Shown piece after piece: positions 25,370-35,110 of a DNA stretch of 35,489 bases (positions are counted from its first letter, which is position 1; the number at the start of each line of letters is the position of its first letter). The notes under the pieces were generated by a model. That model had not been told where the DNA came from and made no database searches. It saw only the letters and a list, made by a program, of their open reading frames with translations. A program made the translations under genes and the position numbers. Source of the DNA: Leishmania donovani (Eukaryota > Euglenozoa > Kinetoplastea > Trypanosomatida > Trypanosomatidae). Where the stretch lies: the NCBI RefSeq assembly GCF_000227135.1, contig NC_018253.1, positions 850,410 to 885,898 on the forward strand, given 5' to 3'.

Positions 25370-25474
25370 TGGCTCCCTCTTCTGTGCGCTAGCCTCTCGC
25401 ACCTTACTCACTCCCACGCCCTGCCGTCCACAAGCAACCATATAAATCGGACGCTAAGCCTAATCACTGTGCCC

Positions 25475-27952
25475 ATGGCGGACTACACGTACGGCACCGC
25501 CACCCGCCACGCCGACGGTGTCGACAGCACGTCTACCCTCGATGACCCGGGCCTGCTCGGCAGGCTGGTCAAGTCTGCAAAGAGCGCGCACAGCACTCTC
25601 GGCCGTGCGCTGGACACAAACCTGTCGAACCAGCGCTTTGGCGGGGCGGAGATGGAGCCGAGCGCGCTGACGATCAACTGGCGCGAGCGAAGGCGCCAGC
25701 TGCGACTGCAGCAAGAGATGCAAGGCGCATGCGACGACATTCACCTGCGCGCGACGGGGAGGCAAAGGGAGCAGCGCAGTGGCGTTTTAGGGGCATCAGC
25801 GACCGGTCAAGTACCATGCGCAGCAGCCGCGTCCACACTATCAGCGGCAGGCACGGCCATGGGTGGCACCGCTGAAACGTCGCAGTTGTTTATCCCGGCA
25901 CTACCGACGATGGCGCCATCCATGACGGCCGCCGCCGACGATGGCACGGAGGCCCTCGGTGGCACGAAGATCGGCGGTGACGACCGCGGCTACGTCACCC
26001 TCATCGGGGCAGTTCCGACCTACAATACAACGCGACTAATTGAAGACAACTACGAGCTTATCAGCAGCTTTCGCGCCTACCGCACGGACGCACTACGGAC
26101 GGAGCAGCAGGCTGCCCTCCGTGACGTCTCGGCACCCCACCCCGACCTTCTCCAGCAACTAGCACCGCTGGTTCAGCAGGAGCAAGGCAGCGAAGCAGGC
26201 CAGCAGCATCTGCTCGTTGATCAAGAAACGCTCCCGTATCACCTCCGCCAGCGCTACACACAAGCCCGTACGTCGCAGTCGACATCGGCGGCGCATGCAG
26301 ATGCGGCTGCTGCGGCAGCGGACGGAGGCGATGACGCTGCGGCACATAGCCCTGCGTCTCCGCGGCAGGCGGACGACACGGCGCCGATGACCGCCGCCGC
26401 CAAGGGCACGTGGGCCTTCACCTGCCAAGGTCGTCCGGACATAACGGGCGCGCAATACAGCGGCCCGGTCGCTGGTACTGGCGGGAAGGGTGGTAGCGAG
26501 CCCTGCCGTCGTCGCCTCATCGGCCATCGCCAACCATGCCTCGGCCAGTACCACGTGCGCTACACCGTCGTCGAGCCGCGTGTCGTCGGCGGCTACGTGG
26601 CACCACATGCCCCGAAGATGGACAAACAGCCGCAGGGCGAGGCAAGCGCGCGAAAAGACGCCGGCGGCGCAGAGGCAACGCATCGTACCAACAGCGCTGC
26701 GGGCGACAACGGCTCCAACTTGGGCTACACGCAGCGAGAAGACTGGCTCTTGACTACGAATCAGCACGGGTCGCGCAACGGGAGCGCCGACACTGCCGCG
26801 CACCGTGGCGGCAGCACGCATGGCCGTAACATCAAGGGCAGCTCCATGTTCATCTCAGAGTCGCCGCGGCAGATGAAGCACGGCACAGCAGCCCCTGATA
26901 TCTTTTACTGGCCGTACCCCGATGTGCGCTCGACTGTGAAGCGTGTATCTTGCCTTGTGCAGCTTGACAACCCTACCACGCACCGCCGCAGGGAGCCGCT
27001 CGTCTCAGGAGTGCCGGCCTCGGTGTACGAGGTGTGCGGCGATATCGCGGCTCACCAGCCACGGATCGTGACTATGAATCAGACAACTGGACGCGACTCG
27101 CACTGGTACAATCGAACACCGCCTAAAGTCCTCGGCGAGCCGCTGGATGTAGATGAAGCACTGCGCGCGACGCGACCAAAGGAGCGAGCTGCAACGTTGC
27201 TGCCCTGTGCGCACGCAAGTAACCCGAACACGGATCCAGCGCATGCGCTGGCCCCGGTGGACACAAGCGTCTCTGTCGAGCGCAATTTAGCATATCCACA
27301 GTCCTTCATTGGCGGCTCAACGCAGCTGGAGCGCATCCGTGACTTTGGTAAGATCCTCAGCCGAGACAAGCGGGAGGCGCTGGCGCTGCGCAACATCGGC
27401 AGCGGTGCGGGCAATGACGTGCTTCCCGGAGAAGCCGAGGAAGCGTGCGAGTGGACGCGGAGACGTAGCCACTCTGCCTTGATACACCCCCGCGCGCCTG
27501 GTCATCAACCATTGCACGCGCCGAACGCTACCGAGCTCGGTGAAGTGCCCTCACTGACCCTAACGAAGCCCCGCTCGGGGTGCACGACTGATCTCGGCAA
27601 GGGTACAGCCAGGCCGATGAACCTCCTACCGCTGCATGACCTCACATACGACCCGGAGCCAGGCTATGTGCTGATAGGGCCACGCGTGAAGGGGACACCG
27701 TCGATCGCCCGCACTGCGACACGTCAACAGGTGCAGTCATGGACTGCGGGGAAGGGCTGCGGTGCCCCGGTGATGTACGATCCGACAGACTACCTGGCCC
27801 CACACGTCAAGTCGGTGCCTGACTTCGAGAAGCAGATTACGAAGGAGCGCGAGTTCCGCGGCCACCGGGTCCAGTCAGAGCGGTACCTGCAGCTTTTTCC
27901 CTCCGCCCCTGGGCCCGGCCACTACACGGTCAACTACAAGCAAGTGGAGTAG
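25475..27952 (+). CDS. hypothetical protein with PG-rich motifs, possibly cytoskeletal
   Basis: An 825-residue protein of unknown function. Its last residues (about 812-825) read PGPGHYTVNYKQVE, matching the PGPxxY core of sperm-tail PG-rich (STPGR) repeats found in axonemal and ciliary proteins. A similar block, LGQYHVRYT with VEPRVVG after it, sits at 356-372, and PEPGYVLIGPRVKG occurs near residues 728-741, so there may be several degenerate copies. Before the C-terminal motif come the aromatic and charged VPDFEKQ and REFRG. Regions between about 95-185 and 250-310 are Ala/Gly/Ser/Gln-rich and probably disordered. No signal peptide or membrane span. A flagellar or subpellicular-microtubule location is an inference from the motif only. 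ATG 25475 is used; the frame extends upstream only to a GTG at 25469. Confidence 0.8.
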   Translation: MADYTYGTATRHADGVDSTSTLDDPGLLGRLVKSAKSAHSTLGRALDTNLSNQRFGGAEMEPSALTINWRERRRQLRLQQEMQGACDDIHLRATGRQREQRSGVLGASATGQVPCAAAASTLSAAGTAMGGTAETSQLFIPALPTMAPSMTAAADDGTEALGGTKIGGDDRGYVTLIGAVPTYNTTRLIEDNYELISSFRAYRTDALRTEQQAALRDVSAPHPDLLQQLAPLVQQEQGSEAGQQHLLVDQETLPYHLRQRYTQARTSQSTSAAHADAAAAAADGGDDAAAHSPASPRQADDTAPMTAAAKGTWAFTCQGRPDITGAQYSGPVAGTGGKGGSEPCRRRLIGHRQPCLGQYHVRYTVVEPRVVGGYVAPHAPKMDKQPQGEASARKDAGGAEATHRTNSAAGDNGSNLGYTQREDWLLTTNQHGSRNGSADTAAHRGGSTHGRNIKGSSMFISESPRQMKHGTAAPDIFYWPYPDVRSTVKRVSCLVQLDNPTTHRRREPLVSGVPASVYEVCGDIAAHQPRIVTMNQTTGRDSHWYNRTPPKVLGEPLDVDEALRATRPKERAATLLPCAHASNPNTDPAHALAPVDTSVSVERNLAYPQSFIGGSTQLERIRDFGKILSRDKREALALRNIGSGAGNDVLPGEAEEACEWTRRRSHSALIHPRAPGHQPLHAPNATELGEVPSLTLTKPRSGCTTDLGKGTARPMNLLPLHDLTYDPEPGYVLIGPRVKGTPSIARTATRQQVQSWTAGKGCGAPVMYDPTDYLAPHVKSVPDFEKQITKEREFRGHRVQSERYLQLFPSAPGPGHYTVNYKQVE

Positions 27953-28111
27953 TGAGTGAAGCTGAGGGTGCAACGAGAGAGAACAAAGAAAAGTGATAGG
28001 CACCAGTGCGTTTACTCTCTCTGCGTGCGTGCGTGTATGTGCATGTGCACGCCCGTCTCCTCTTTCTGCATTCGGACCTCTGCGCGGTGGAGGACTCAGC
28101 GGCTCTGATAG

Positions 28112-28127
28112 ACACACACACGCACAC

Positions 28128-28167
<40 letters not shown>

Positions 28168-28174
28168 ACACACA
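28112..28174. repeat. (CA)n microsatellite
   Basis: The longest CA array in the window; it contains a few CG variants and ends in CATG-type sequence. Confidence 0.85.
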
Positions 28175-28649
28175 TGTGCATACACCCACATAGAGGGAGG
28201 AGTCTGCCCGTTGCTGTCTCTCTCTCTAGCTTTTTTTTGTGTGGTGCTCTCCCGTGCCTGCTCGCGTGCTTTCCTTCGATTTTGTTCCTTTCCTCCTCCG
28301 TCTTTCCTCACTGCCACGACCTCACTCATGTATACTGCCTCTCCCTTCCCACCACTTTATCTTCACCTCCCTCTTGCCCCGCTCCCTCCTTCATTCGTGT
28401 GCGTGCGGGCCCTTGTAGGTTTCTTTCCTGTGTCTCCGTGTGTGTGTGTGCGTGCTCCCGCGCACATCTACCCTCACGTCGCGCTTTCTCCCGTTTCTTT
28501 CATAATACAAAATGTTTCTTCCCTCTTATACTCCTCGTGTGTGGGCGTTGGTGCGTGTCGGTGGGGTGTTGGTGCATCTTCTGATGCGCAGTTGAGCACC
28601 TGCGTCTGCCGTGGCGACATGTGGTGGCTAAACCCCCTCCCTCCCCCCT

Positions 28650-28675
28650 CACACACACACACACACACACACACA
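28650..28675. repeat. (CA)n microsatellite
   Basis: An uninterrupted array of about 13 CA units immediately after a C/T-rich run. Confidence 0.85.
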
Positions 28676-29564
28676 GCGACTTGATGTACAACACACTCGT
28701 CTTGCCTTTACTTTGTTGCCGACGTCGTCGCTGACGACTTCGTTGCTGCGCCCCCTCATGTCCCTTGGCATTAGTACTGCTGGTTTGCCGCTTGGGTGTC
28801 CGTGTGCGCGTGTTCGCACGCCTACGTGGATGCGCATGCGTTGAGGGTGCTGAGATCATGGCCGTCATGTGCGTGCACCAAAGGGCAACCTGGCGTCACC
28901 GAGCGCAATGACGAAAGAGAAGATACGACCCGCACGGGAGGGAAGGGCGGACTCTGGCGTCGTCACGGCCGCTGCGTATGCCACGGCGCGCCGACTGACA
29001 GTGCCCAAATGGCGACAAAAACAGCGACAGAGGGTTGCCACGCAGGGAGCCACGCAAGCCCCACTCACCGTCTCAGTGGGGTTGCTCCCTTACTCTCTCT
29101 ACAACTGCGAGAACAGCCATTGCCCCTTCCCCCGTCTCTTGTCTTTATACACGCACACGCACACACATGCGAACAAGGAGTCAGTGCGTGCTGTGCCGTG
29201 CTGAGATGATGAGCGATGCGTGCACTGCTTAGCATTTGTTCATAAAGGGCATACGTCCTTTCCGGCTTCTCGCCTCCTCCCTTTCCTTACCTTCCCTTCC
29301 CTCCCGCCCTCCCGCTCGCTCGCTCCTTTCCCGCATACACGGACGCACATCGGGTCCGTCGTACGCCGTTACGTGCCCGCCATCTCTGCGGCGCTATTCA
29401 TTCCACCTCCCTCCTCCACACACGTTCGTTTCTCGTTCCCCGTTGGCGTGTTTGTTTGTCCTCACTCCCGACGTTGGCGGCCGTCTTGCATCGCTTTCTG
29501 CCCTCCCCCGCCCCCTCGCGTACGCGTCTGTACAACGGGATCGCCCGCTCATCTCTGCATGCAG

Positions 29565-29588
29565 TTCTTCTGTTCGTTGCATCTATAG
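29565..29588 (+). promoter_or_regulatory. candidate trans-splice acceptor of the Sec1/Munc18 gene
   Basis: A T/C-rich stretch runs into CTATAG at 29588, giving a 26-base 5' UTR with no upstream ATG. Confidence 0.45.
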
Positions 29589-29614
29589 CAAACTTCTAGT
29601 TTCTCGTGTCAGCC

Positions 29615-31834
29615 ATGCGCGGTGGCAGTCCACCGCAGGCGGCTGGCGGCCGTCTCAACTCCAGCCCCGCCGCTTCCATGCCGAGTGGCGAGTTGTCGTC
29701 TGCCTCGTCGACGAGCGTCTACGCCGGCGGCCTCTCGTCGGCGCCCGTTCCGGCGGGAGCCAAGGAGAGGGCCCAGAACGGCAAGAAGGCCGCCTTCACC
29801 CGCAGAGGCATCCTCGGCTGCGTGAAGCAGCGAATCTTTGCTGAAATGCTTGACCCCGTGGAGGGTGACTACAATATAGTGGTGTGCGACAACAAGGGGG
29901 CCGAGATCCTCAGCACATGCGTGCGCATGCACGACTTGATGGACCACGGCGTGACTCTCGTCGAGGATCTTGGCATGCCACGTCAGCCGGTGCTCAGCAG
30001 CGCCGCCATCTACCTTATCGAGCCCACCGAGGAGTCCGTGCGCCGGGTGATGAATGACTGGCAGGCGAAGAACATGTACCGCGAGGCGCACGTTTTCTTC
30101 ACCTCGTCTTCGTCGGAACGACTCATTCAGATCATGGCCTCGGAGCCGCGCCTCGTGCAGGCCATCAAGACCTTGAAGGACATGTTGCTCGACTTTGAGG
30201 TTCCAGAAAGCTTGCTCTTCAACTTCTGCATGCACAGCGACATCCAGAGACTTTTCCCACCCGACGTGGCGCTCTCCGGAGGGTGCCAGAACATCCTCAG
30301 CGAGGTCGCCACGCGGCTGGTGTCCGTCTTCTTCACCATTGGTGCCGGCGTACCAACGGTGCAGTACCAGGGCAACAGTCAACTGGCGCAGCAGGTGGCG
30401 CGCATCTTCATTGACCAGGCCGCCCAAGCATCGCGCACGAACCCGGCCACGTTCCGCATGTCCAGCGCTGCGACGCCATGTGGCGGTGGCGCGGCAGACG
30501 AGTCCCCGCTGCTCATCCTCGTAGACCGCTCCTTCGATGCCGTGGAGCCGCTCATGCACGAACGCACGTATCAGTGCCTGCTGAACGACCTCATGCCTAT
30601 CGAGAACAACATCTACGAGCAGACCTACGAGGGTCGCTCCGGGCAGGAGGCAACGCGCAGCTGCCCGATCGACGAGCATGACCCGTATTGGTGCCAGTAC
30701 CGCCACAAGTTCTTTCCTGTCTGCCTCCTCGAGTTCCCGAAGAAACTGCAGAGCTTGATGGCGGCCAACCCGAACCTTGTGGCGGGCATGAGAAGACTGA
30801 ACAGCGGGTACGGGGCGGGAAGCAAACTCGGTGATGTCGGCAGCGCCATTCGTGCCCTGCCGGAGTTTCAGGAACAGCAGGCGAAGATCTCCCTGCACAT
30901 CGACATCTGCACCAAGATCATGGACCGCTACAGGCAGCAGAAGCTGGCGGAGGTGTGCGAAGTGGAGCAGGACGTCGCCACCGGGCGACGACCGTTCAAG
31001 GAGCTGTACGACAACATCCACCGCCTGACAGCGGACGTCTCTCTGCCGCTTGGCGTGCGCGTGCGTCTCATCCTGCTGCTGATTGCTGGCACAAACACGC
31101 GCGAGTTCTCCGAGGCGAAGAAGCTTATGCTTCTGCAGGAGGCCGGGCTCAGCAGCCAGGCCGACCTCTGCAACTCCTTTTCTATGTTCATCTCGCGAAC
31201 GGGCCAGCTGCCGCAGGAGGCGGCAGCGCAGGGCACCGACAGCGATGCGAACAACGGCGGCTGCAACGGCGGAAACGGCAAGAACCCCAGCGTCTCACTC
31301 GCGCGCCGCTCTCTGCGCATGAACCGCACAGGTGTCCAGGGCGTGAGCGGCTCGCCGGGCGGCAACGCGCAGGCGAACGCGGCTAACGAAGGTGATGAAA
31401 ATGCGAGTGCCCCAGCGGCGGACCTGTACCGGAACCAGGCATACTTGATACTCCGTGCCGCCGCGAGCAGCACACTCAGCACGTCGGACTTCCCCATCTT
31501 CCGTACCAGCTTCGGTGGTGGGCGTGGTGGCAGCCTTCGCGGAGCACTGCAGCAGCGACGCGCGCTTCGTGCTGCTGGCGGTGGCAACGAGGGTATCGAC
31601 TTTGGCGGCCTTGCCGGTGGAAACACCAAACTGACGCTCGACCTGGGCCACGAGGGAAAGTTTGCGCTAAAGACACGACGCCGCATTGTACTGTTCGTGT
31701 TGGGCGGCGTAACGTACGGTGAGGTGCGTGCCGCGTACGAGATCGCGCAGACCGCGCATGTGGAGGTGTTTGTGGGCGGCACGTCGCTATTGACTCCAGA
31801 TAGGTTCCTTTCTAGTCTGAACTCTCTGCGCTAA
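29615..31834 (+). CDS. Sec1/Munc18-family syntaxin-binding protein
   Basis: A 739-residue SM protein, closest in feel to the exocytic Sec1/Munc18-1 branch rather than Vps45 or Sly1. After a non-conserved N-terminus of about 50 residues, domain 1 (about 65-190) shows VEDLG, AIYLIEPTEESV and EAHVFFTSS. LLILVDRSFD with D304-R305 then opens the central domain, followed by LMPIENNIYE, a RHKFFP-type block, EVEQDVATG and VRLILLLIAGTN. A C-terminal block (IVLFVLGGVTYGEVRAAYE) completes the fold. SM proteins bind syntaxin-type SNAREs and drive membrane fusion, here probably at the plasma membrane or flagellar pocket. The family is usually 590-670 residues; the excess lies in the N-terminus and in a Gly/Asn/Ser-rich stretch around 545-610. 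No membrane span. Start 29615 is the first in-frame ATG; the longer frame begins at a GTG. Confidence 0.92.
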   Translation: MRGGSPPQAAGGRLNSSPAASMPSGELSSASSTSVYAGGLSSAPVPAGAKERAQNGKKAAFTRRGILGCVKQRIFAEMLDPVEGDYNIVVCDNKGAEILSTCVRMHDLMDHGVTLVEDLGMPRQPVLSSAAIYLIEPTEESVRRVMNDWQAKNMYREAHVFFTSSSSERLIQIMASEPRLVQAIKTLKDMLLDFEVPESLLFNFCMHSDIQRLFPPDVALSGGCQNILSEVATRLVSVFFTIGAGVPTVQYQGNSQLAQQVARIFIDQAAQASRTNPATFRMSSAATPCGGGAADESPLLILVDRSFDAVEPLMHERTYQCLLNDLMPIENNIYEQTYEGRSGQEATRSCPIDEHDPYWCQYRHKFFPVCLLEFPKKLQSLMAANPNLVAGMRRLNSGYGAGSKLGDVGSAIRALPEFQEQQAKISLHIDICTKIMDRYRQQKLAEVCEVEQDVATGRRPFKELYDNIHRLTADVSLPLGVRVRLILLLIAGTNTREFSEAKKLMLLQEAGLSSQADLCNSFSMFISRTGQLPQEAAAQGTDSDANNGGCNGGNGKNPSVSLARRSLRMNRTGVQGVSGSPGGNAQANAANEGDENASAPAADLYRNQAYLILRAAASSTLSTSDFPIFRTSFGGGRGGSLRGALQQRRALRAAGGGNEGIDFGGLAGGNTKLTLDLGHEGKFALKTRRRIVLFVLGGVTYGEVRAAYEIAQTAHVEVFVGGTSLLTPDRFLSSLNSLR

Positions 31835-33055
31835 ACAACGGAGGTACACGTTAAGTCCCGTTCCCATTTCCCTTGCCTTGTGCGGAGGGGCAAGCAGAGG
31901 AAGCGTTGGTGACATATTTGCGCTCGCGCACGCGATACCCGGTGCGCGCTCGACCTTGGCAGCTGCCGCCGTCACGCGCCTGCACGCACATACACGCACT
32001 CCTGTGCCGAAGCTGTGAAGTGTTCTTTTTTCGTTACTTATTCTGCGTGCCATGTAAAAGTGCTTGGATATGCTTCTGCTGCTGCGTAGCAGGTTGTATG
32101 CACCTGTGCGTGTACGGCTTGTCTCTCTGCCTGTCTCTCTCTGGGCACACCCGAAGAATCTTAGCGCGACGCACTTGTCCCTTCAGACGTTTGTGGGTTG
32201 GCGGCCACGTGCAGCGATGCATATGCGCGCTAGTGCGTATGTCTCTGTGTGTGTGTGTCTGTCTGTCTGTGTTTTGTTTCCCTCAACTCATTCTCACATG
32301 CATTTTACAGCTGGTTGTTCTGTGCGCTGCTGCTTTCTCTTCGCCCCTCGCTTGGAGGGGGTGGTGGCGGTGGCGGAGCCTTGTGATGTTTTCTACACTG
32401 TTTACGGTTGCACTGCACTTGCGCCACCTTTTGTTTCTCCCTCCATCCTTTAATCCCCCTCCTCTGTTTTTTTTTCTCGTCGTGCCTGTGCCTGTATGAG
32501 TGTGGAGGGAGACAGGCACAGACACACGCACTCAAGCGGTGCCACGATCCCGCCCACAGCGGTAGTGAGAGTTCCAAGGTTGCGTCTCTCTCTCTGTCGC
32601 GCCGTGTGCCATCCCCCTTGACACCCCGCTCAGCGACACCATATGGTCCTTGACGCCTGAATACTCGACTGCCTCTCCTCCCCCGCAACACTCACCCTTG
32701 GCCTCTAAACCGGCTCCTTCTCCAAGAACCACGTGAGCTTCTGTACAAGTGCAGGTGCGCACATAAACACGCGAACACTCGCGCACACGTGTGTCTCGTA
32801 CGTACCGGTGACTCAGCGCCACCGGCACCAACGCGGCCGTCCCAGTCTGCCTTGTAACACAACAAAGGCATCTCCTTGTCGAAGTCGAGTTCTTTGGCGC
32901 GTGCTTGACGACAGCACCCTGAAAGGGGGAGCGTGAGTAAGTGGCAGCGAAGCAGTCGTGCAACACGAAAAAAAAGGTGCGAGAGAAGGACACAGCAAGT
33001 GCGGCGCCAGACTTATCTGCGAAGTGCGTTATTCAATTTGTTTTCTCTCCGAGCC
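31835..33055 (+). other. intergenic region / UTRs
   Basis: This 1.2 kb spacer is CT/GT-rich, with a TG and CTGT tract near 32247-32274. AGs after pyrimidine tracts occur at several places, including 32725-32726; the acceptor for mS34 is not clear. No gene is seen. Confidence 0.5.
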
Positions 33056-33859
33056 ATGCGGGGTCGCACGCTGACGCTGTTGGTCCGCGATGCGCTGAAC
33101 GCGGGCAGCTCCATGACTTTGGGCAGCAAGGGCATGCGCCCCTCTCCAGAGGCACATCGGCGACGAATGCCGTGGACGGCAGCTAAGGAGTACGTGCCCG
33201 GCGTCGTGTTGAACAGCAAGGAAAAGCTCGTATTGGATGGGACGCAGCTGGTGGAGCTCGACCACATCGATCGCGCCTCGCAGGTGGACCCGCTTGAGGT
33301 GCTGAAGGCCGCCGTGGCAACACGCGCCTACAACACTTCTACCGGCTTCAACATCTTCCAGCTCGCCTCGCAGACGCGCTTCCACGGCCGTGGACAGAAA
33401 TTCTTTCGCGAGGAGTGGCGGCAGGGCACTTACGAGAAGTACGTTACTTTAGCCGCCATCGACTTTGATCGAGAGGGCAGCAAAGGCACGGCGTACGGCT
33501 ACATCACATTCCATGGCGAGTCCACCACCCGACCTGTTGAGATCCACTACGCCGACACACCGGGTTGGCAGATGGACTACGACGAAGCCGCCGCTGTCCC
33601 GTTCGACGCTGCCGTGCCACCTCCGCCGAGCATCGGCACGGAAGTCCCGGTAGATCCCTCCACGTACAGGCTAAAGGCATACCCCTTTTACGATGCACCA
33701 AACCCGCCGGAGTTTGTAGAGCGGCTTCTCAAGGATCGCGGCGTGTTGCCAGACCTGCCAATGGACGCCTCGGCACCCGCAGAAAACGCTGCGGCCGCCT
33801 CAGCAGACGGCGCACGCGCGGACGGTTCGCATCACTACGAGCCGAAGGGCAGCGTTTAA
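33056..33859 (+). CDS. MRPS34: mitochondrial small-subunit ribosomal protein mS34
   Basis: A 267-residue protein whose centre matches MRPS34: FREEW with W121, a YVTLAAIDFD stretch, and TAYGYITFHG at about 145-154 followed by VEIHYADTPGW, like the W...Y..LTRV..D...G.AWGILTFKG...EI.H pattern of animal mS34. The N-terminus (MRGRTLTLLVRDAL) is basic and amphipathic, as expected of a mitochondrial targeting sequence. The C-terminal 30 residues are Ala/Asp/Gly-rich and probably disordered. Animal mS34 is about 218 residues. The protein would act in the mitochondrial ribosome, which translates kinetoplast-encoded mRNAs. The assignment rests on pattern resemblance, so it is less certain than RPL38. 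ATG 33056 fits the targeting sequence; the frame extends upstream only to a GTG. Confidence 0.75.
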   Translation: MRGRTLTLLVRDALNAGSSMTLGSKGMRPSPEAHRRRMPWTAAKEYVPGVVLNSKEKLVLDGTQLVELDHIDRASQVDPLEVLKAAVATRAYNTSTGFNIFQLASQTRFHGRGQKFFREEWRQGTYEKYVTLAAIDFDREGSKGTAYGYITFHGESTTRPVEIHYADTPGWQMDYDEAAAVPFDAAVPPPPSIGTEVPVDPSTYRLKAYPFYDAPNPPEFVERLLKDRGVLPDLPMDASAPAENAAAASADGARADGSHHYEPKGSV

Positions 33860-35110
33860 GGCGCGCACAGGGGAAGAACGCTGTGCCGCCATTCGGCCTT
33901 TCCCACCCCTCCTCTGACCTCTGCCCAGCTCAGCACTTCGTCCTCGTACTTCCGTGTTATGGCATGCCATCATCAGCGGCAGCGGCTGTGGGCTCCATTG
34001 CTGTTGGTTGCCTCACAAGGGTGTTGGTTTCCCTGGTCCACGAGAGGAGGGGCAGTCGCCCGGCGCACATCGCCCCCCCCCCCCACCACCCACCACCCAC
34101 CACCCGCAGATACGAACAGAAGATTGCAGCGTCCTTTGCGTTCTCTCGATCACGCTGGAAGGACCACCTTGTCATCATAGTGTCTTTGCCCTCATGTGCG
34201 GTGCTTCTTTTTTGACTTGTGTGTTGTTCCGTTAAATGGCGAGGGCTTCGGTGGGCGGTGCTGCACGCCTGACATGAGTCTGACGAGCAGACATTTCCGG
34301 TTTGGGAAGGAAAGGGAAAGGAGTTAGTCGTCATCTGGGTCGTTGTGCGTACGTGCCGCATGTGAAGGCGAAAGAGTGCGTTAGTCTGTCTGTAACGGAT
34401 GTGGTCGTGGAGGTGGAAATGGAGGGCGATGAGTGACACGCTGTGGTGTAAGTAGGTCCCCTTCCATGCATGCTCCAACGTTTGTGTGTGTGTGTGTGTG
34501 TGTCTGGGTAGTGCGTCGCACTCGCGGCAACTCACTTGCGCCCACGCGCACACGTAGGCAGGTCCGCTGCATGCTACGCTACCTCATTCACAAAGCAACA
34601 GAAACGCAACGAATCCGCGCGGTCACCCGCATCGTGCAGCGCCCGCTCCGCCCTTCCACCGAACCTCGTCGTTGCGTGTGTGAGACGAGCGCTCTTTTCG
34701 TCTCATTTCCTGCGCTGTCGCGGTGCGGTGCCCTACTGTCCATTGCCGCGGCGTACTGCACCGCAGCGAAGAGGATGCGCAACTGTATGCATGTGCAAAG
34801 TCAGCTATGACGGTGGTAACGACACCTTTCGCGCACACTCCCGCTCCCTCTCTGCGCCACCATGCCGGCGCGCATCTGTGCATCGCGACACCCCCATTCC
34901 CTCGCGCCTGCATACTCCGCTCTCTCCTTCCCAACCACGCACACATACACCTGCTACCAGATGCCCACATCCGCTTCTGTATTCCGTCCATATGCTCGCA
35001 TGGCACGTCACACATAGCGCCCGCAGGGACGCGCACACTCCCTCGTACACGATACTCACGTCAACTCCCTCTGCCATCACTCGCTTAAACATCTGCTACA
35101 CACTAACTCA
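33860..35110 (+). other. downstream region / 3' UTR, no gene seen
   Basis: Sequence after mS34 is CT-rich, with a run of 12 C followed by CCA/CCCA units (34073-34104) and a TG array (34483-34503). It holds no credible gene, and a downstream gene must lie beyond the window. Confidence 0.55.
34483..34503. repeat. (TG)n microsatellite
   Basis: About ten TG units in one uninterrupted run. Confidence 0.85.

Larger units (their letters stand above)
24234..25474 (+). other. intergenic region / UTRs with G-rich patches
   Basis: This 1.2 kb spacer holds a candidate G-quadruplex (24354-24391), a TG run (24499-24516), two G runs (25004-25013 and 25192-25200) and a polypyrimidine tract leading to an acceptor at 25368-25369. 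No coding sequence is seen. Confidence 0.6.
27953..29614 (+). other. intergenic region / UTRs
   Basis: This 1.66 kb spacer has two CA arrays (28112-28174 and 28650-28675), long T/C-rich stretches and the acceptor of the Sec1/Munc18 gene at its end. Several frames stay open for 100-200 codons (for example 28006-28584 and 29236-29844) but have no domain or codon bias that suggests a gene. Confidence 0.55.

Noticed and set aside
25441..25447. TATAAAT upstream of the PG-rich protein gene as a TATA box
   Set aside because: It lies between the likely splice acceptor and the ATG, so it is 5' UTR, and trypanosomatid protein genes in a cluster do not use individual promoters of this kind.
28112..28675. 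CA arrays as a CRISPR-like or minisatellite array
   Set aside because: They are plain dinucleotide microsatellites without unique spacers, common in Leishmania spacers.
29609..31021. 470-codon open frame on the - strand
   Set aside because: It lies wholly antisense to the well-supported Sec1/Munc18 gene. GC-rich third positions suppress stop codons on the opposite strand, so long antisense frames are expected.
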